Below are positions 7,345 through 15,390 of a stretch of 64,000 bases of DNA, one piece after another (within the stretch, counting starts at the first letter, position 1; each line of letters opens with the position of its first letter). The notes beneath the pieces were generated by a model, which saw nothing but the letters and a program-made list of their open reading frames with translations, did no database searches and was not told the DNA's origin. The position numbers were made by a program, and so were the translations under genes. Source of the stretch: RHKX01 sp046330415 (GTDB lineage Bacteria > Actinomycetota > Thermoleophilia > Solirubrobacterales > 70-9); NCBI GenBank assembly GCA_046330415.1, contig JAXLSW010000014.1:62001-126000 (forward strand), read 5' to 3'.

Positions 7345-8163
7345 TCAGTCCCCCAACGCCGCGGCGATGAACTCGCAGACGTCGTCGAGGACCTCCTCAC
7401 GATTGATCTCGTTGAACACCTCGTGCGCGGCGCCCTCGTAGATCCGCTGGCGGAAGTCCTCCCCCGCGATCAGCGCGAAGGCGTCCTCGGTCGCCCGCAG
7501 CGGCGCCAGCGGGTCCTCGGTGCCGTGGATCCAGAGCGTCGGCAGCGAGTCGGAGAGCGGCCCGGCCTCAGCCGCGGCCGCGGCACCCGCGACGAGGGCC
7601 TCGAGTGTCTGGCGCAGGAACGGGCCGTGGTACACGAGGGGATCAGAGGCGTAGGCCTCGCCGACCGCGGGGTCGCGGGAGAGGCCCGCCGGGTCGATCG
7701 GCACGTCGGGGATCGGATCGAACTCGAGCAGCGCTTCCAACGCGGGATTGCCGCCGATCACCGGGCCGGAGAGGACCAGCGCCGAGAGCTCGCCACCGTG
7801 CTCCTGCGCGTAGCGGGTGGCGATCAGCCCGCCCATCGAGTGACCGATCATGACCACCGGAAGACCGGGGTGCTCAGCCTGCGCCCACTCCGCGACCAGC
7901 CTCAGGTCGTCGGTCAGATCCTCCCCGCGCTCGATCAGAGCCCGCTCCCCCTCGGAGCGCCCGTGGCCGTGATGGTCGAGGCCGACAACGACCGCCCCCT
8001 CGGCGACGAGCCGCTCGGCGACATGCTGATAGCGGCCGATGTGCTCGCCATATCCGTGGACGAGCAGCACCAGGAAGGTGGCGTCGGGATTCGGCCAGGT
8101 GCCGACGTACAGGCGGCCGTTGGTGCCCTGGATCTCGGTTGAGACGGGGTCCACGCGGTTCAA
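7345..8163 (-). CDS. alpha/beta hydrolase, monoacylglycerol lipase type
   Basis: This 272-residue serine hydrolase has the oxyanion segment VHGYGEHIGRYQHVAERL, GLDHHGHGRSEG, the nucleophile elbow GHSMGG, an acid in WIHGTEDPLAP and the catalytic His in YEGAAHEVFNE. The order and spacing match bacterial monoacylglycerol lipases (serine aminopeptidase S33 / Hydrolase_4). It is probably cytoplasmic, since no signal peptide is present. The metallo-hydrolase gene ends only 12 bases before its start on the same strand, so the two likely form an operon. Confidence 0.88.
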   Translation of the reverse strand: MNRVDPVSTEIQGTNGRLYVGTWPNPDATFLVLLVHGYGEHIGRYQHVAERLVAEGAVVVGLDHHGHGRSEGERALIERGEDLTDDLRLVAEWAQAEHPGLPVVMIGHSMGGLIATRYAQEHGGELSALVLSGPVIGGNPALEALLEFDPIPDVPIDPAGLSRDPAVGEAYASDPLVYHGPFLRQTLEALVAGAAAAAEAGPLSDSLPTLWIHGTEDPLAPLRATEDAFALIAGEDFRQRIYEGAAHEVFNEINREEVLDDVCEFIAAALGD

Positions 8164-8175
8164 CCTAGCGCTCGG

Positions 8176-9000
8176 TCAAGCCGCCCGCTTGCGCCAGTAG
8201 CGCTCGAGCCCGAGCCAGACCTGCTCGGGAGGCATCGCCGAGCGGACCCGCTCCGCCTCGGCGCCGGGGAGTCGGCCGATTCGCTCCCCGAACGTGGCCA
8301 GGAACCGCTCGCTGTCGCCGGGGCGGGCCGCCTCCGCGAGCCGCGCCAACTCGGCAGAGGCCGCGTCGAGATGCGCCTGTGGATCCTCGACCGCGCCGAA
8401 GTGGGTGAGCGCGAGCCGCTCAGGAGCGCGCTCGCGGATCGCCGCGATTGACGCCTCCCAGAGCTGCACGTCGATGTCCGGGGGCGGCGTCGGGATCCAC
8501 ACCTCGGAGGTCGGCGGTATGAGCACGCCTCCGACGTCGCCCACGAAAGCCTCGCCGGTCGACTCGTCGAAGTAGGCGACGTGGTGGGAGGCGTGGCCGG
8601 GTGTGTAGAGCACCTCGAGCCCGGCGATGGTCTCGCCCCCGGCGAGCGTCGTCACGTTCTCCTCCGGCACCGGCAGGACCTCGCCCCAGAGGCGGTCCAT
8701 GTCGTCCCCGTAGAGGCGCGAGGCACTTCGCAACAGGCGCTCGGGGTCGATCAGGTGCGGGGCCCCGATCTCGTGCGCGTAGACCCGCAGATCCGGGAAC
8801 CGCCGCACGAGCGTCCCGGTCGCCCCGGCGTGGTCGAGGTGGATGTGGGTCAACAGCACCGCCTCCGGTGGAGCCTCGAGGGCAGCGAGCACGGTGTCGA
8901 TCGTCGCGGCGGGGCCTGGGTCGATCAGCATCCCGTCCCGCTCCCAGGCGCCGATCACCCGGTCGAGGCCCTGGTGCTTGGTGTCGATCAGGCGCGGCAT
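8176..9000 (-). CDS. metallo-beta-lactamase-fold hydrolase
   Basis: This is a zinc-dependent MBL-fold hydrolase, about 274 residues from the ATG at 9000. It carries the metal motif LLTHIHLDHAG, a second metal ligand in TPGHASHHVAYFD, an aspartate in FVGDVGG and a late His in LTHFG. The C-terminal half is helical. It resembles the glyoxalase II-like or Rv-type MBL hydrolases that act on thioesters or lactones. Substrate is unknown. In-frame ATGs at 9018 and 9033 are possible, but the family N-terminus fits 9000. Transcribed with the downstream alpha/beta hydrolase. Confidence 0.85.
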   Translation of the reverse strand: MPRLIDTKHQGLDRVIGAWERDGMLIDPGPAATIDTVLAALEAPPEAVLLTHIHLDHAGATGTLVRRFPDLRVYAHEIGAPHLIDPERLLRSASRLYGDDMDRLWGEVLPVPEENVTTLAGGETIAGLEVLYTPGHASHHVAYFDESTGEAFVGDVGGVLIPPTSEVWIPTPPPDIDVQLWEASIAAIRERAPERLALTHFGAVEDPQAHLDAASAELARLAEAARPGDSERFLATFGERIGRLPGAEAERVRSAMPPEQVWLGLERYWRKRAA

Positions 9001-9035
9001 CGTTCCGGATGTACCCATCTTGCTTCGGATCAAAA

Positions 9036-9049
9036 GTACGTGTACGTAC
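9036..9049. promoter_or_regulatory. GTACGT-GT-ACGTAC inverted repeat in a divergent promoter region
   Basis: A 14-base site with perfect 6-base arms lies between the divergent MBL-hydrolase and beta-propeller genes, next to a possible -10 (TATTGT, 9052-9057) for the rightward gene. Palindromes of this size are typical TetR-family sites, and a TetR gene lies at 10981-11652. The link is inference. Confidence 0.4.
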
Positions 9050-9107
9050 GCTATTGTCGCGCCCGACGGGATGTTCCATCCCTGAGCAGACCCTTGAGGA
9101 GGGGCAC

Positions 9108-11024
9108 TTGAAGCGCATCGGTTCAGTTCCGTCCGCGGGAGCGGTGGGCGTTCTGCTTCTCATGACGTTCTTCTCCGCAGCCTCAACCGCGAGCGCGAAG
9201 ACCGCGTCGCTCGAACCGATCGCCGTCCACCATCTCGAAGTTCCCGCCGGGTACTCGGGCGAGTCCGAACCGGACTGGCTGCCCGACGGGAAGCACATCG
9301 TCGCCACCGTCTCCTCACCCGACCTCAGCACTCCGCAGCTGGCCGTGACCCGTCTCGACGGCTCGCATCCGAGATGCGTCACCTGCGGCCTCGATACCAG
9401 CGTGGTCCCCGGCGCACCCGCGGGCGCAGCTTTCGGCAAGCCGGCGTCCCTCCCTGATGGCAAGCGGCTGATGGTGCGGCTCGGGTTGAGGCCCGGCGGC
9501 GGAGGGAGCGCGACTCAGAACTTCACCTACGGGATCGTGGAATGCACGCCGAGCCTCGTCGACTGCCAAGCCCGGACGCTCGCCCCGATCATCATGCCCG
9601 GGGGCGGGATCGAACAGGGCACCCAGAACCGCGAGGGGCGCATGTCGCCCGACGGCCGTTGGTTCGGCTGGACGGAGTTCACCCAGAACGGAACGGCGAT
9701 GTCGATCGGACGCCTGACGAAGAACGGGGACCGATACGACCTCGAGAGCGTGAAGATCCTCAATCCCTCCGGGCCCCTGGGGACCGACTCGGCGGCCTGG
9801 CGCGCGCAGTCTCCCTACTTCGAGTTGAAGAACTTCAGCGCGGATGGCAAGTCGGTCCTCTACTCCAGCACCTACGACGCGGACAACTTCGACACCTGGC
9901 GGGTCGACCTCCGAACCGGCGAACGGACGCGCATCACCAAGGGCATCGACTGGGAGGAGGACGTCTCCACCTCTCCGGACGACGGCGCGTATCTGCAGTT
10001 CAGCTCTCGCGGGTTCAACCGCATGCCGATCTTCGCCCTGATGCCGAGGCCCCCCTTCATCGACTTCGCGCTGTTCTCCTGGGTGGGGCGCTACGAGCTG
10101 AATGAGGTGAACCGGAAATGCCTGCTGGAGCCGTGGCTGATGAACTCGGGTGGCGAACGCGGCACCTACTTCGGCCAGCCGGTGGATCCCCGCCCGGGCA
10201 CGGGGTGGGACAACCGCACCCTCGGGCAGTGGAGCCCGGACGGGACCAAGCTGCTGATGTGGCAGGCCCGCGGCAACGACGACGGAACGCCGGAGCAGCC
10301 GGGGGCGAGGATGGTGATCGCGGACCTCCCGGCCCGCAAGGCGAAGAGCAAGAGCACCAACAACGCCACGCCGACGCCGGGGTGGGCACCGGACAGGAGC
10401 GCCTACAACGGCTTCCTGGCCAACTCGGGCACGTTCACGGTGCGCGGGAAGAAGTCGGGGTCGGCCACCATCAGCATGCAGGGCAGCGCGTTCGGAGGCA
10501 GCTGGAGCGTCCAGTACACGGACTACTCCGATGACGGGGACTCGTTCCTCAACGGCACCGAGTCGACCGACCAGGATTCGATCCTGAGCGGGATCACGTG
10601 GGACGCCGCGCTGACCCTGAGCGGTGAGCATTCGGGACATCTGAACGCGGATCTGGTCTTTGCGAGGGGCGAGAACGGCTCCGGCGCTCAGGTTTCCGGC
10701 ACGGTCAGCCAGCGCCTCGACAAGCGCACCGTCTCGACGCTCCCGTCACCCACCTGCGAGCCGCTTGCGAGACCCCGACTCCGGGTCAAAGCATCTTCAC
10801 CCCGCGAGGGCGAGCCCGCTCGTGTGCTGGTCACCGGGAAGGTCACCGCCGACCCGACCTGGAGGCCGGTGCGGCAGGCCATCGTTCGGATCGGCGGCAG
10901 GAAGGCCACGACCGATCAGAAGGGCATCGTCAGGATGAAGGGGGGCGCGGGGCGAAGGGTCAGCGCAAGCGCAGCCGGGTTCACCGGGGCGAAGGCACGG
11001 GTGACCCGCCCAACGCGACGCTGA
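9108..11024 (+). CDS. secreted TolB/PD40-like beta-propeller protein
   Basis: A TTG start at 9108 is chosen because GAGGAGGGG lies immediately upstream and a signal peptide follows (LKRIGSVPSAGAVGVLLLMT ... ASA). The mature protein of about 600 residues carries WD40-like PD40 blades: SEPDWLPDGKHIVATV, REGRMSPDGRWFGWTE, LKNFSADGKSVLYSSTY, VSTSPDDGAYLQFSS and LGQWSPDGTKLLMWQA. The last 80 residues (VLVTGKVTADPTWRPVRQAI ... TTDQKGIVRMK) form a carboxypeptidase-regulatory-like beta sandwich. It is likely an extracellular or envelope protein. No catalytic motif is evident. Its 3' end overlaps the convergent TetR gene by 44 bases. Confidence 0.78.
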   Translation: MKRIGSVPSAGAVGVLLLMTFFSAASTASAKTASLEPIAVHHLEVPAGYSGESEPDWLPDGKHIVATVSSPDLSTPQLAVTRLDGSHPRCVTCGLDTSVVPGAPAGAAFGKPASLPDGKRLMVRLGLRPGGGGSATQNFTYGIVECTPSLVDCQARTLAPIIMPGGGIEQGTQNREGRMSPDGRWFGWTEFTQNGTAMSIGRLTKNGDRYDLESVKILNPSGPLGTDSAAWRAQSPYFELKNFSADGKSVLYSSTYDADNFDTWRVDLRTGERTRITKGIDWEEDVSTSPDDGAYLQFSSRGFNRMPIFALMPRPPFIDFALFSWVGRYELNEVNRKCLLEPWLMNSGGERGTYFGQPVDPRPGTGWDNRTLGQWSPDGTKLLMWQARGNDDGTPEQPGARMVIADLPARKAKSKSTNNATPTPGWAPDRSAYNGFLANSGTFTVRGKKSGSATISMQGSAFGGSWSVQYTDYSDDGDSFLNGTESTDQDSILSGITWDAALTLSGEHSGHLNADLVFARGENGSGAQVSGTVSQRLDKRTVSTLPSPTCEPLARPRLRVKASSPREGEPARVLVTGKVTADPTWRPVRQAIVRIGGRKATTDQKGIVRMKGGAGRRVSASAAGFTGAKARVTRPTRR

Positions 11025-11652
11025 TCGCGTCAACCAGGTCGGAGGTCAAGTCGGGCAATGTCCCAACCCGCCCCCGCCTGACCTCCTCGGCGATCAACTC
11101 GGTGGTTCCACGGACGGCCAACTTCGGCGCGAGACGGGGCAGCGGGGTAGCCGTCCGGTCCTTCGACCTCCTGTAGCGAGCCAACCCCGCGAACAGATCC
11201 TCGAAGGGACGGAGCAGGTCGATGCGATGCTCGAGCCCCTCGGCCGCGGTGGGCAGCTCAACCAGGAAGGCCCGAGCGAACTCAGGACGATCCCGCCACC
11301 AGCGCAGGTAGGCGTCCATCCCGCCGGCGAGCACCTCCTGCCACGGCCGATCCCCGAAATCTCCGGCTGCTTCGAGAACCTCGTCGATCATGCCCCGAGA
11401 TCGCTCATCGCAGAGGACCAGGAAGCAGTCGAGCTTGCTGTCGAACTCCCGGTAGAAGGAGGATCTCGACACCCGAGCCCGCGTGACCACCTCGGGCACG
11501 CTGGTGGCTTGGTAGCCCTTCTCCGCCACCAGGGTGAGCATTGCCCGCAGCAGTCTTTCGCGCTGCGAGGCCCTGACGACGTCGGCGGGAAGCCGGTGCC
11601 TCCCTCTCGGCAGGGGGTCAGCGTGCCAGCCCACCGCGTCCGCATCGTCCAT
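10981..11652 (-). CDS. TetR-family transcriptional regulator
   Basis: This regulator of about 223 residues has the N-terminal helix-turn-helix RERLLRAMLTLVAEKGYQAT, then SVPEVVTRARVSRSSFYREF, followed by DSKLDCFLVLCDE. The rest is a helical ligand domain. The ATG at 11652 (MDDADAVG) is preferred; an in-frame start at 11688 is possible. Its 3' end overlaps the convergent beta-propeller gene by 44 bases, so transcripts of the two genes would be partly antisense. Target and ligand are unknown. Confidence 0.88.
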   Translation of the reverse strand: MDDADAVGWHADPLPRGRHRLPADVVRASQRERLLRAMLTLVAEKGYQATSVPEVVTRARVSRSSFYREFDSKLDCFLVLCDERSRGMIDEVLEAAGDFGDRPWQEVLAGGMDAYLRWWRDRPEFARAFLVELPTAAEGLEHRIDLLRPFEDLFAGLARYRRSKDRTATPLPRLAPKLAVRGTTELIAEEVRRGRVGTLPDLTSDLVDAISVALGGSPVPSPR

Positions 11653-11774
11653 GGGGGCGGATTCTACGGGCGACCGGGCCGGATCCAACCTCGCAGATCA
11701 CGACGCGGACCTATTACCCGGCGAGTGCGCCCCGAAGCTGCCCGTGGCGGCCGCGTCTCGGATACGGTGCGCGA

Positions 11775-13673
11775 ATGGGTACGGGAAACCGCTTTCACTT
11801 GTCTCACATCGTGGGAGCCGCCGGGCTCCTCGCCTTCCTCGCCGCGTTCGCGTGCTTCGCCGGCGTCGCATCCGCCGGGCCGCCGAACGACGCGCTGCAG
11901 GTCGCCGATCTGAACCCCGGAGCTGCGCCGAGCAGCTACCTGGACGGTCCCGGGAAGCTGACCGCCGCCGGAGACAAGGTCTTCTTCACCGCGAGTGCCG
12001 GCGACGGCCTCGAGCTCTACGTGAGCGACGGGACCGCCGCGGGAACTCACATCACCAAGGACATCAACCCGGCGCCGAACGCGAGCAGCAACCCGAGCGA
12101 CCTGACGGCGGTCGGGGGCACCCTCTTCTTCCAGGCCAACGACGGCACGAACGGGGCGGAGCTATGGAAAAGTGACGGCACTGCTGCCGGAACGGTGATG
12201 GTCAAGGACATCAACACCGAGACGCCCGGCGCCGCCAGCACGCCGACCTTCCTCACGAACTTCAACGGCACCCTGTTCTTCGCGGCCACCCCCGACAGCG
12301 GCGTCATCGGTCGCGAGCTCTGGAAGTCGGACGGATCGTCGGCGGGCACGGTTCAGGTCGGGGACATCTCCTCGCAGCCGGGAGGGTCCAGTCCGCAGGA
12401 GCTCACGAAGGTCGGCAACACGCTGTTCTTCAGCGCTGAGGACTCCTTCGACAGGGAGCTCTACAAGAGCGATGGCTCGACGGTGACGCTGGTCCAGAAC
12501 ATCAACCCGTCCGGCAGCGGTAGCCCGACGGAGATCACCGGCGTCAACGGGGTGGCCTACTTCAGCGCTACCGACGGTACAAACGGCCGCGAGCTCTGGA
12601 AGGCCAACGCGGCCGGGACGTCGGCGAGCATGGTCGAGAACCTCAACCCCGGGGGAAGCTCGAACCCGGGGGACTTCGCCGCGATCGGCGACACGGTCTA
12701 CTTCCGGGCGAACGACGGCACGAGCGGTCTCGAGCTGTACAAGGGCGATGGCGGCGGCGTCGACCTGGTCAAGAACATCGGTCCCGACCCGGGTTCGAGC
12801 TTCCCGCAGGATCTGACGAACCTGGGCGGCACGCTCCTGTTCTCCGCCTACGGCGCCGACGGTCAAGAGATCTGGCGCAGCGACGGGACGGGGCCCGGCA
12901 CGACGCAGGTCAAGGACATCAACCCGGGGCCGGCGAACAGCTTCCCGACCGACCTGATCAACGTCGGAGGCACGCTGTACTTCGGAGCCGACGACCCCGT
13001 TAACGGATCCGAGCGCTGGCGCAGTGACGGCACCGGCCCCGGCACGATCCCCGTCGAGGACATCGAGCCGGGAGCGGGCGACAGCCTTCCTCCGGCGGCG
13101 AACAACCCCGTCGTCGGGGCCGGCTCGACCGTGTACTTCTCCGCGTTCCAGACCGCGACGGGCTTCGAGCTCTGGAAGTTCGCCGACACGATCGCGCCGA
13201 CCGTGACGATCGACTCCGGTCCCGCCGCAGGCTCCACGATCACCACCGGCTCACCGACCTTCGGCTTCAGTTCCGACGACTCCCCGAGCACCTTCAAGTG
13301 CCGCCTCTACGCGACGGGATCGACCCCGCCCGCCTTCGGCGCCTGCTCGGGAGCGGCGAGTCACACGCCATCGAGTGCCCTGGCGAACGGCTCCTACGCC
13401 TTCGACGTCCAGGGGACCGACGTCGGCGGGAACGTCGGCAGTGCCTCGCGCGGCTTCACCGTCGCGGTGCCGCCTCCGGGTGACCACGCAGCGTGCAAGA
13501 AGGCCCGCGCCGCCCTCGAGAAAGACCAGAAGAAGCTCGACAAGGCGAAGGCGGCGCTGAAGAAGGCGAAGAAGTCCAAGAACGCCGCGAAGATCAAGAA
13601 GGCCAAGGCGAAGGTCAAGAAGGCGAAGGCCAAGGTGAAGGACGCCAAGGCTGACGTCGCCGACGCCTGCTGA
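11775..13673 (+). CDS. secreted ELWxxDGT-repeat protein with Ig-like module and Lys-rich tail
   Basis: This 632-residue exported protein has a signal peptide in about residues 1-37 (AAGLLAFLAAFACFAGVASA). About nine tandem repeats follow, of the type 'LFFxAxDGxxGxELWKSDGTxAGTxxVKDINPG' (ELWxxDGT family), which fold as a beta-propeller. An Ig-like segment near residues 475-565 (FKCRLYATG ... GACSGAASHTP ... YAFDVQGTDVGGNVG) matches a module in two other secreted proteins of this window. The last 60 residues are a Lys/Ala-rich helix bounded by two cysteines (CKKARAALEKDQKKLDKAKA ... VADAC). This tail may bind anionic cell-wall polymers or form a coiled coil; that is inference. Confidence 0.85.
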   Translation: MGTGNRFHLSHIVGAAGLLAFLAAFACFAGVASAGPPNDALQVADLNPGAAPSSYLDGPGKLTAAGDKVFFTASAGDGLELYVSDGTAAGTHITKDINPAPNASSNPSDLTAVGGTLFFQANDGTNGAELWKSDGTAAGTVMVKDINTETPGAASTPTFLTNFNGTLFFAATPDSGVIGRELWKSDGSSAGTVQVGDISSQPGGSSPQELTKVGNTLFFSAEDSFDRELYKSDGSTVTLVQNINPSGSGSPTEITGVNGVAYFSATDGTNGRELWKANAAGTSASMVENLNPGGSSNPGDFAAIGDTVYFRANDGTSGLELYKGDGGGVDLVKNIGPDPGSSFPQDLTNLGGTLLFSAYGADGQEIWRSDGTGPGTTQVKDINPGPANSFPTDLINVGGTLYFGADDPVNGSERWRSDGTGPGTIPVEDIEPGAGDSLPPAANNPVVGAGSTVYFSAFQTATGFELWKFADTIAPTVTIDSGPAAGSTITTGSPTFGFSSDDSPSTFKCRLYATGSTPPAFGACSGAASHTPSSALANGSYAFDVQGTDVGGNVGSASRGFTVAVPPPGDHAACKKARAALEKDQKKLDKAKAALKKAKKSKNAAKIKKAKAKVKKAKAKVKDAKADVADAC

Positions 13674-13681
13674 GGGGCAGA

Positions 13682-14122
13682 ATGAGCCGCATGCGTCAGA
13701 AGCGCGAGACCGGCTCCCGCCACCAGCTCGCCTGGACGATCGTCAACTTCAGCTCCGCGCCGGTCTGGCTGGCGATGATCCTGTTCCCCCGCAGCGAGGT
13801 CACGCGCTGGATGGCCGACCGGCTCACGCCGCTCTACATGGGGCTCGGCCTCACGTATTCGGGGGCGCTCGCTCTCGGCGCCGTCGAGAACCCCGAGCCA
13901 CCCGACTTCGGCAAGCTCGAGAACGTCCAGAAGCTCTTGCAGAACCCGAGCTCGATGCTCGCCGCCTGGACCCACTACATCGCCTTCGACCTCTTCGTCG
14001 GCCGCTGGATCTGGGAGACGTCGCTGGAGGAGGGTCGCCCGGCGCGGCTGTCGCTCCTGCTCACCTGGTGGGCGGGGCCGATGGGGCTGACGCTGTTTCT
14101 GGCGCGGCGCCGCTTCGGTTGA
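13682..14122 (+). CDS. ABA4-like membrane protein
   Basis: This 146-residue protein has four predicted hydrophobic stretches and the family landmarks WTIVNFSSAPVWLAMILFPR, YMGLGLTYSGALALGA, MLAAWTHYIAFDLFVGRWIW and LTWWAGPMGLTLFLARR. These identify it with the ABA4-like family (named for a plant protein needed for neoxanthin synthesis). Bacterial members are uncharacterised. A lipid or carotenoid role is possible but not shown. GAGGGGCAG precedes the ATG. Confidence 0.8.
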   Translation: MSRMRQKRETGSRHQLAWTIVNFSSAPVWLAMILFPRSEVTRWMADRLTPLYMGLGLTYSGALALGAVENPEPPDFGKLENVQKLLQNPSSMLAAWTHYIAFDLFVGRWIWETSLEEGRPARLSLLLTWWAGPMGLTLFLARRRFG

Positions 14123-14721
14123 GCCCGGCGCCGGAGCCGGTCGCCTTCCCGATCGGCGGGATCGACGATGGCGTGTTCCGCCTGCGTCTACGCGCCGACT
14201 CGGACCTCCCGGCGATCGTCGAAGCCTGCCAGGACCCCGCGATCAAGGCCTACACCCGCGCTCCCGACGACTACGACATGGGCTCCGCCGAGGAGTTCGC
14301 CAGGCGCGTCGACCGCGAGACGGACTCCGGACGCGGTCTGTCGCTGATCATCGCCGACGTCGCCGACGACTCGCTGCTCGGCACGATCGGCTTCTTCGAC
14401 TACGACGCCGAGGAGGGGAGGCTCGAGCTCGGCTACTGGCTGGCGCCCTGGGCGCGGGGCCGGGGTGCGATGACCCGCGCCCTCCGCCTCTTCTGCGACT
14501 GGATCTTCGCCGAGCTCGACGTGCACCGCATCCAGGCCGGGATCGAGCCCGGCAACGCTCAGTCCATCGCCCTGATCGAACGCGCCGGGTTCACGCGCGA
14601 GGGCATCCTGCGCTCGCTCTTCCCGATGAAGGGGCGCCGCCGCGATGTCGTCAGCTACTCGCTGCTGCGTGGCGAGCTCCCGGAGGGCACCGGAAGTGCC
14701 GAGCCGCCGCAACGTCGCTGA
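14119..14721 (+). CDS. GNAT acetyltransferase, RimJ/RimL type
   Basis: This N-acetyltransferase of about 200 residues is of the Acetyltransf_3 type that modifies ribosomal proteins or small amines with acetyl-CoA. It shows an N-terminal strand VFRLRLRADSDLPAIVEACQ, the strand LGTIGFFDYD, ELGYWLAPWARGRGAMTRAL with the acetyl-CoA loop RGRGAM, and the conserved ending VHRIQAGIEPGNAQSIALIE, RAGFTREGILR. A TTG at 14119 overlaps the stop of the ABA4-like gene (TTGA), so translation is probably coupled. A start further upstream inside the neighbour is less likely. Confidence 0.85.
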   Translation: MSPAPEPVAFPIGGIDDGVFRLRLRADSDLPAIVEACQDPAIKAYTRAPDDYDMGSAEEFARRVDRETDSGRGLSLIIADVADDSLLGTIGFFDYDAEEGRLELGYWLAPWARGRGAMTRALRLFCDWIFAELDVHRIQAGIEPGNAQSIALIERAGFTREGILRSLFPMKGRRRDVVSYSLLRGELPEGTGSAEPPQRR

Positions 14722-14784
14722 CATCCGCAGGGTTCCTCCCGCGCCCGCTTCCCCGAATCGCCACAATTGGGACGGAGGGAACCG

Positions 14785-15357
14785 ATGAACGAAGAGCTCG
14801 ACACCGATCGCAGCGCCTGGTTGCGCTGCTACCGCTGCTGGTCCCAGCGCCTGGAGGCGCAGGTCCACTACGACGCGATCCTGCGCATCGACCCCGAGAC
14901 CGGCGAGCCCGCCGAGCGCATCGATGAGGTGCAGGAGTCGGTGGTCCAGTGCCTCGACTGCATGCACGACCAACCCCACCTCTCGGTCGACGAGAACGGC
15001 CGCGTCGTCCCCTTCGGCGACCGCTGGGAGCGGCTCGTGGCGGGGACGCCCTGGGTCGCCTCCTGCACCGTCAGCGTCGATCAGGATCTCGTCGAGGTCT
15101 GCTCGGGACCCGAGGCCGCTGACTGCCTCACCTACGGCGCCTTCGGCGACGCAGGCACGCGTGAGTTCTTCACCCACGTCCGCTTCCACAAGCACGACGA
15201 GGAGCGGATCGTCATCCACCTGCTCGTCGAGCTCTACGCGCGCAGCGCGAACGAGGCGAGCGAGGTGCTCGAAGACGCCGCCCGCGGCCCGCTCGAGATC
15301 ACCTCGCTGGCCGAGGAATCACGCCCGCCGGCGCACGCCGCCGACGAAGCCCACTAG
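14785..15357 (+). CDS. hypothetical protein with a CxxC...CxxC zinc-ribbon-like N-terminus
   Basis: I do not recognise this 190-residue protein. The N-terminal part has two CxxC pairs (C15-YR-C18 and C56-LD-C59, followed by MHDQPH), suggesting a zinc ribbon with a long insertion. The second half is acidic and rich in beta-type residues (WVASCTVSVDQDLVEVCSG, FFTHVRFHKHDEERIVIHLL). GGAGGGA lies four bases before the ATG. It is a soluble, probably cytoplasmic protein. Its stop codon is the first base block of a tandem repeat. Confidence 0.6.
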   Translation: MNEELDTDRSAWLRCYRCWSQRLEAQVHYDAILRIDPETGEPAERIDEVQESVVQCLDCMHDQPHLSVDENGRVVPFGDRWERLVAGTPWVASCTVSVDQDLVEVCSGPEAADCLTYGAFGDAGTREFFTHVRFHKHDEERIVIHLLVELYARSANEASEVLEDAARGPLEITSLAEESRPPAHAADEAH

Positions 15358-15390
15358 AGGGCTCATCAGAGGGCTCATCAGAGGGCTTCA
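15357..15390. repeat. short tandem repeat spanning two convergent stop codons
   Basis: GAGGGCTCATCA occurs at 15357-15368 and 15369-15380, with a partial third copy at 15381-15390. The repeat begins on the last base of the rightward gene's stop and includes the stop of the leftward M42 peptidase. It is probably a slippage product; it would lengthen or shorten the spacer between the two gene ends. Confidence 0.75.

Noticed and set aside
15357..15390. CRISPR-like short repeats
   Set aside because: The units are 12 bases and directly adjacent with no spacers; no cas genes are in the window.
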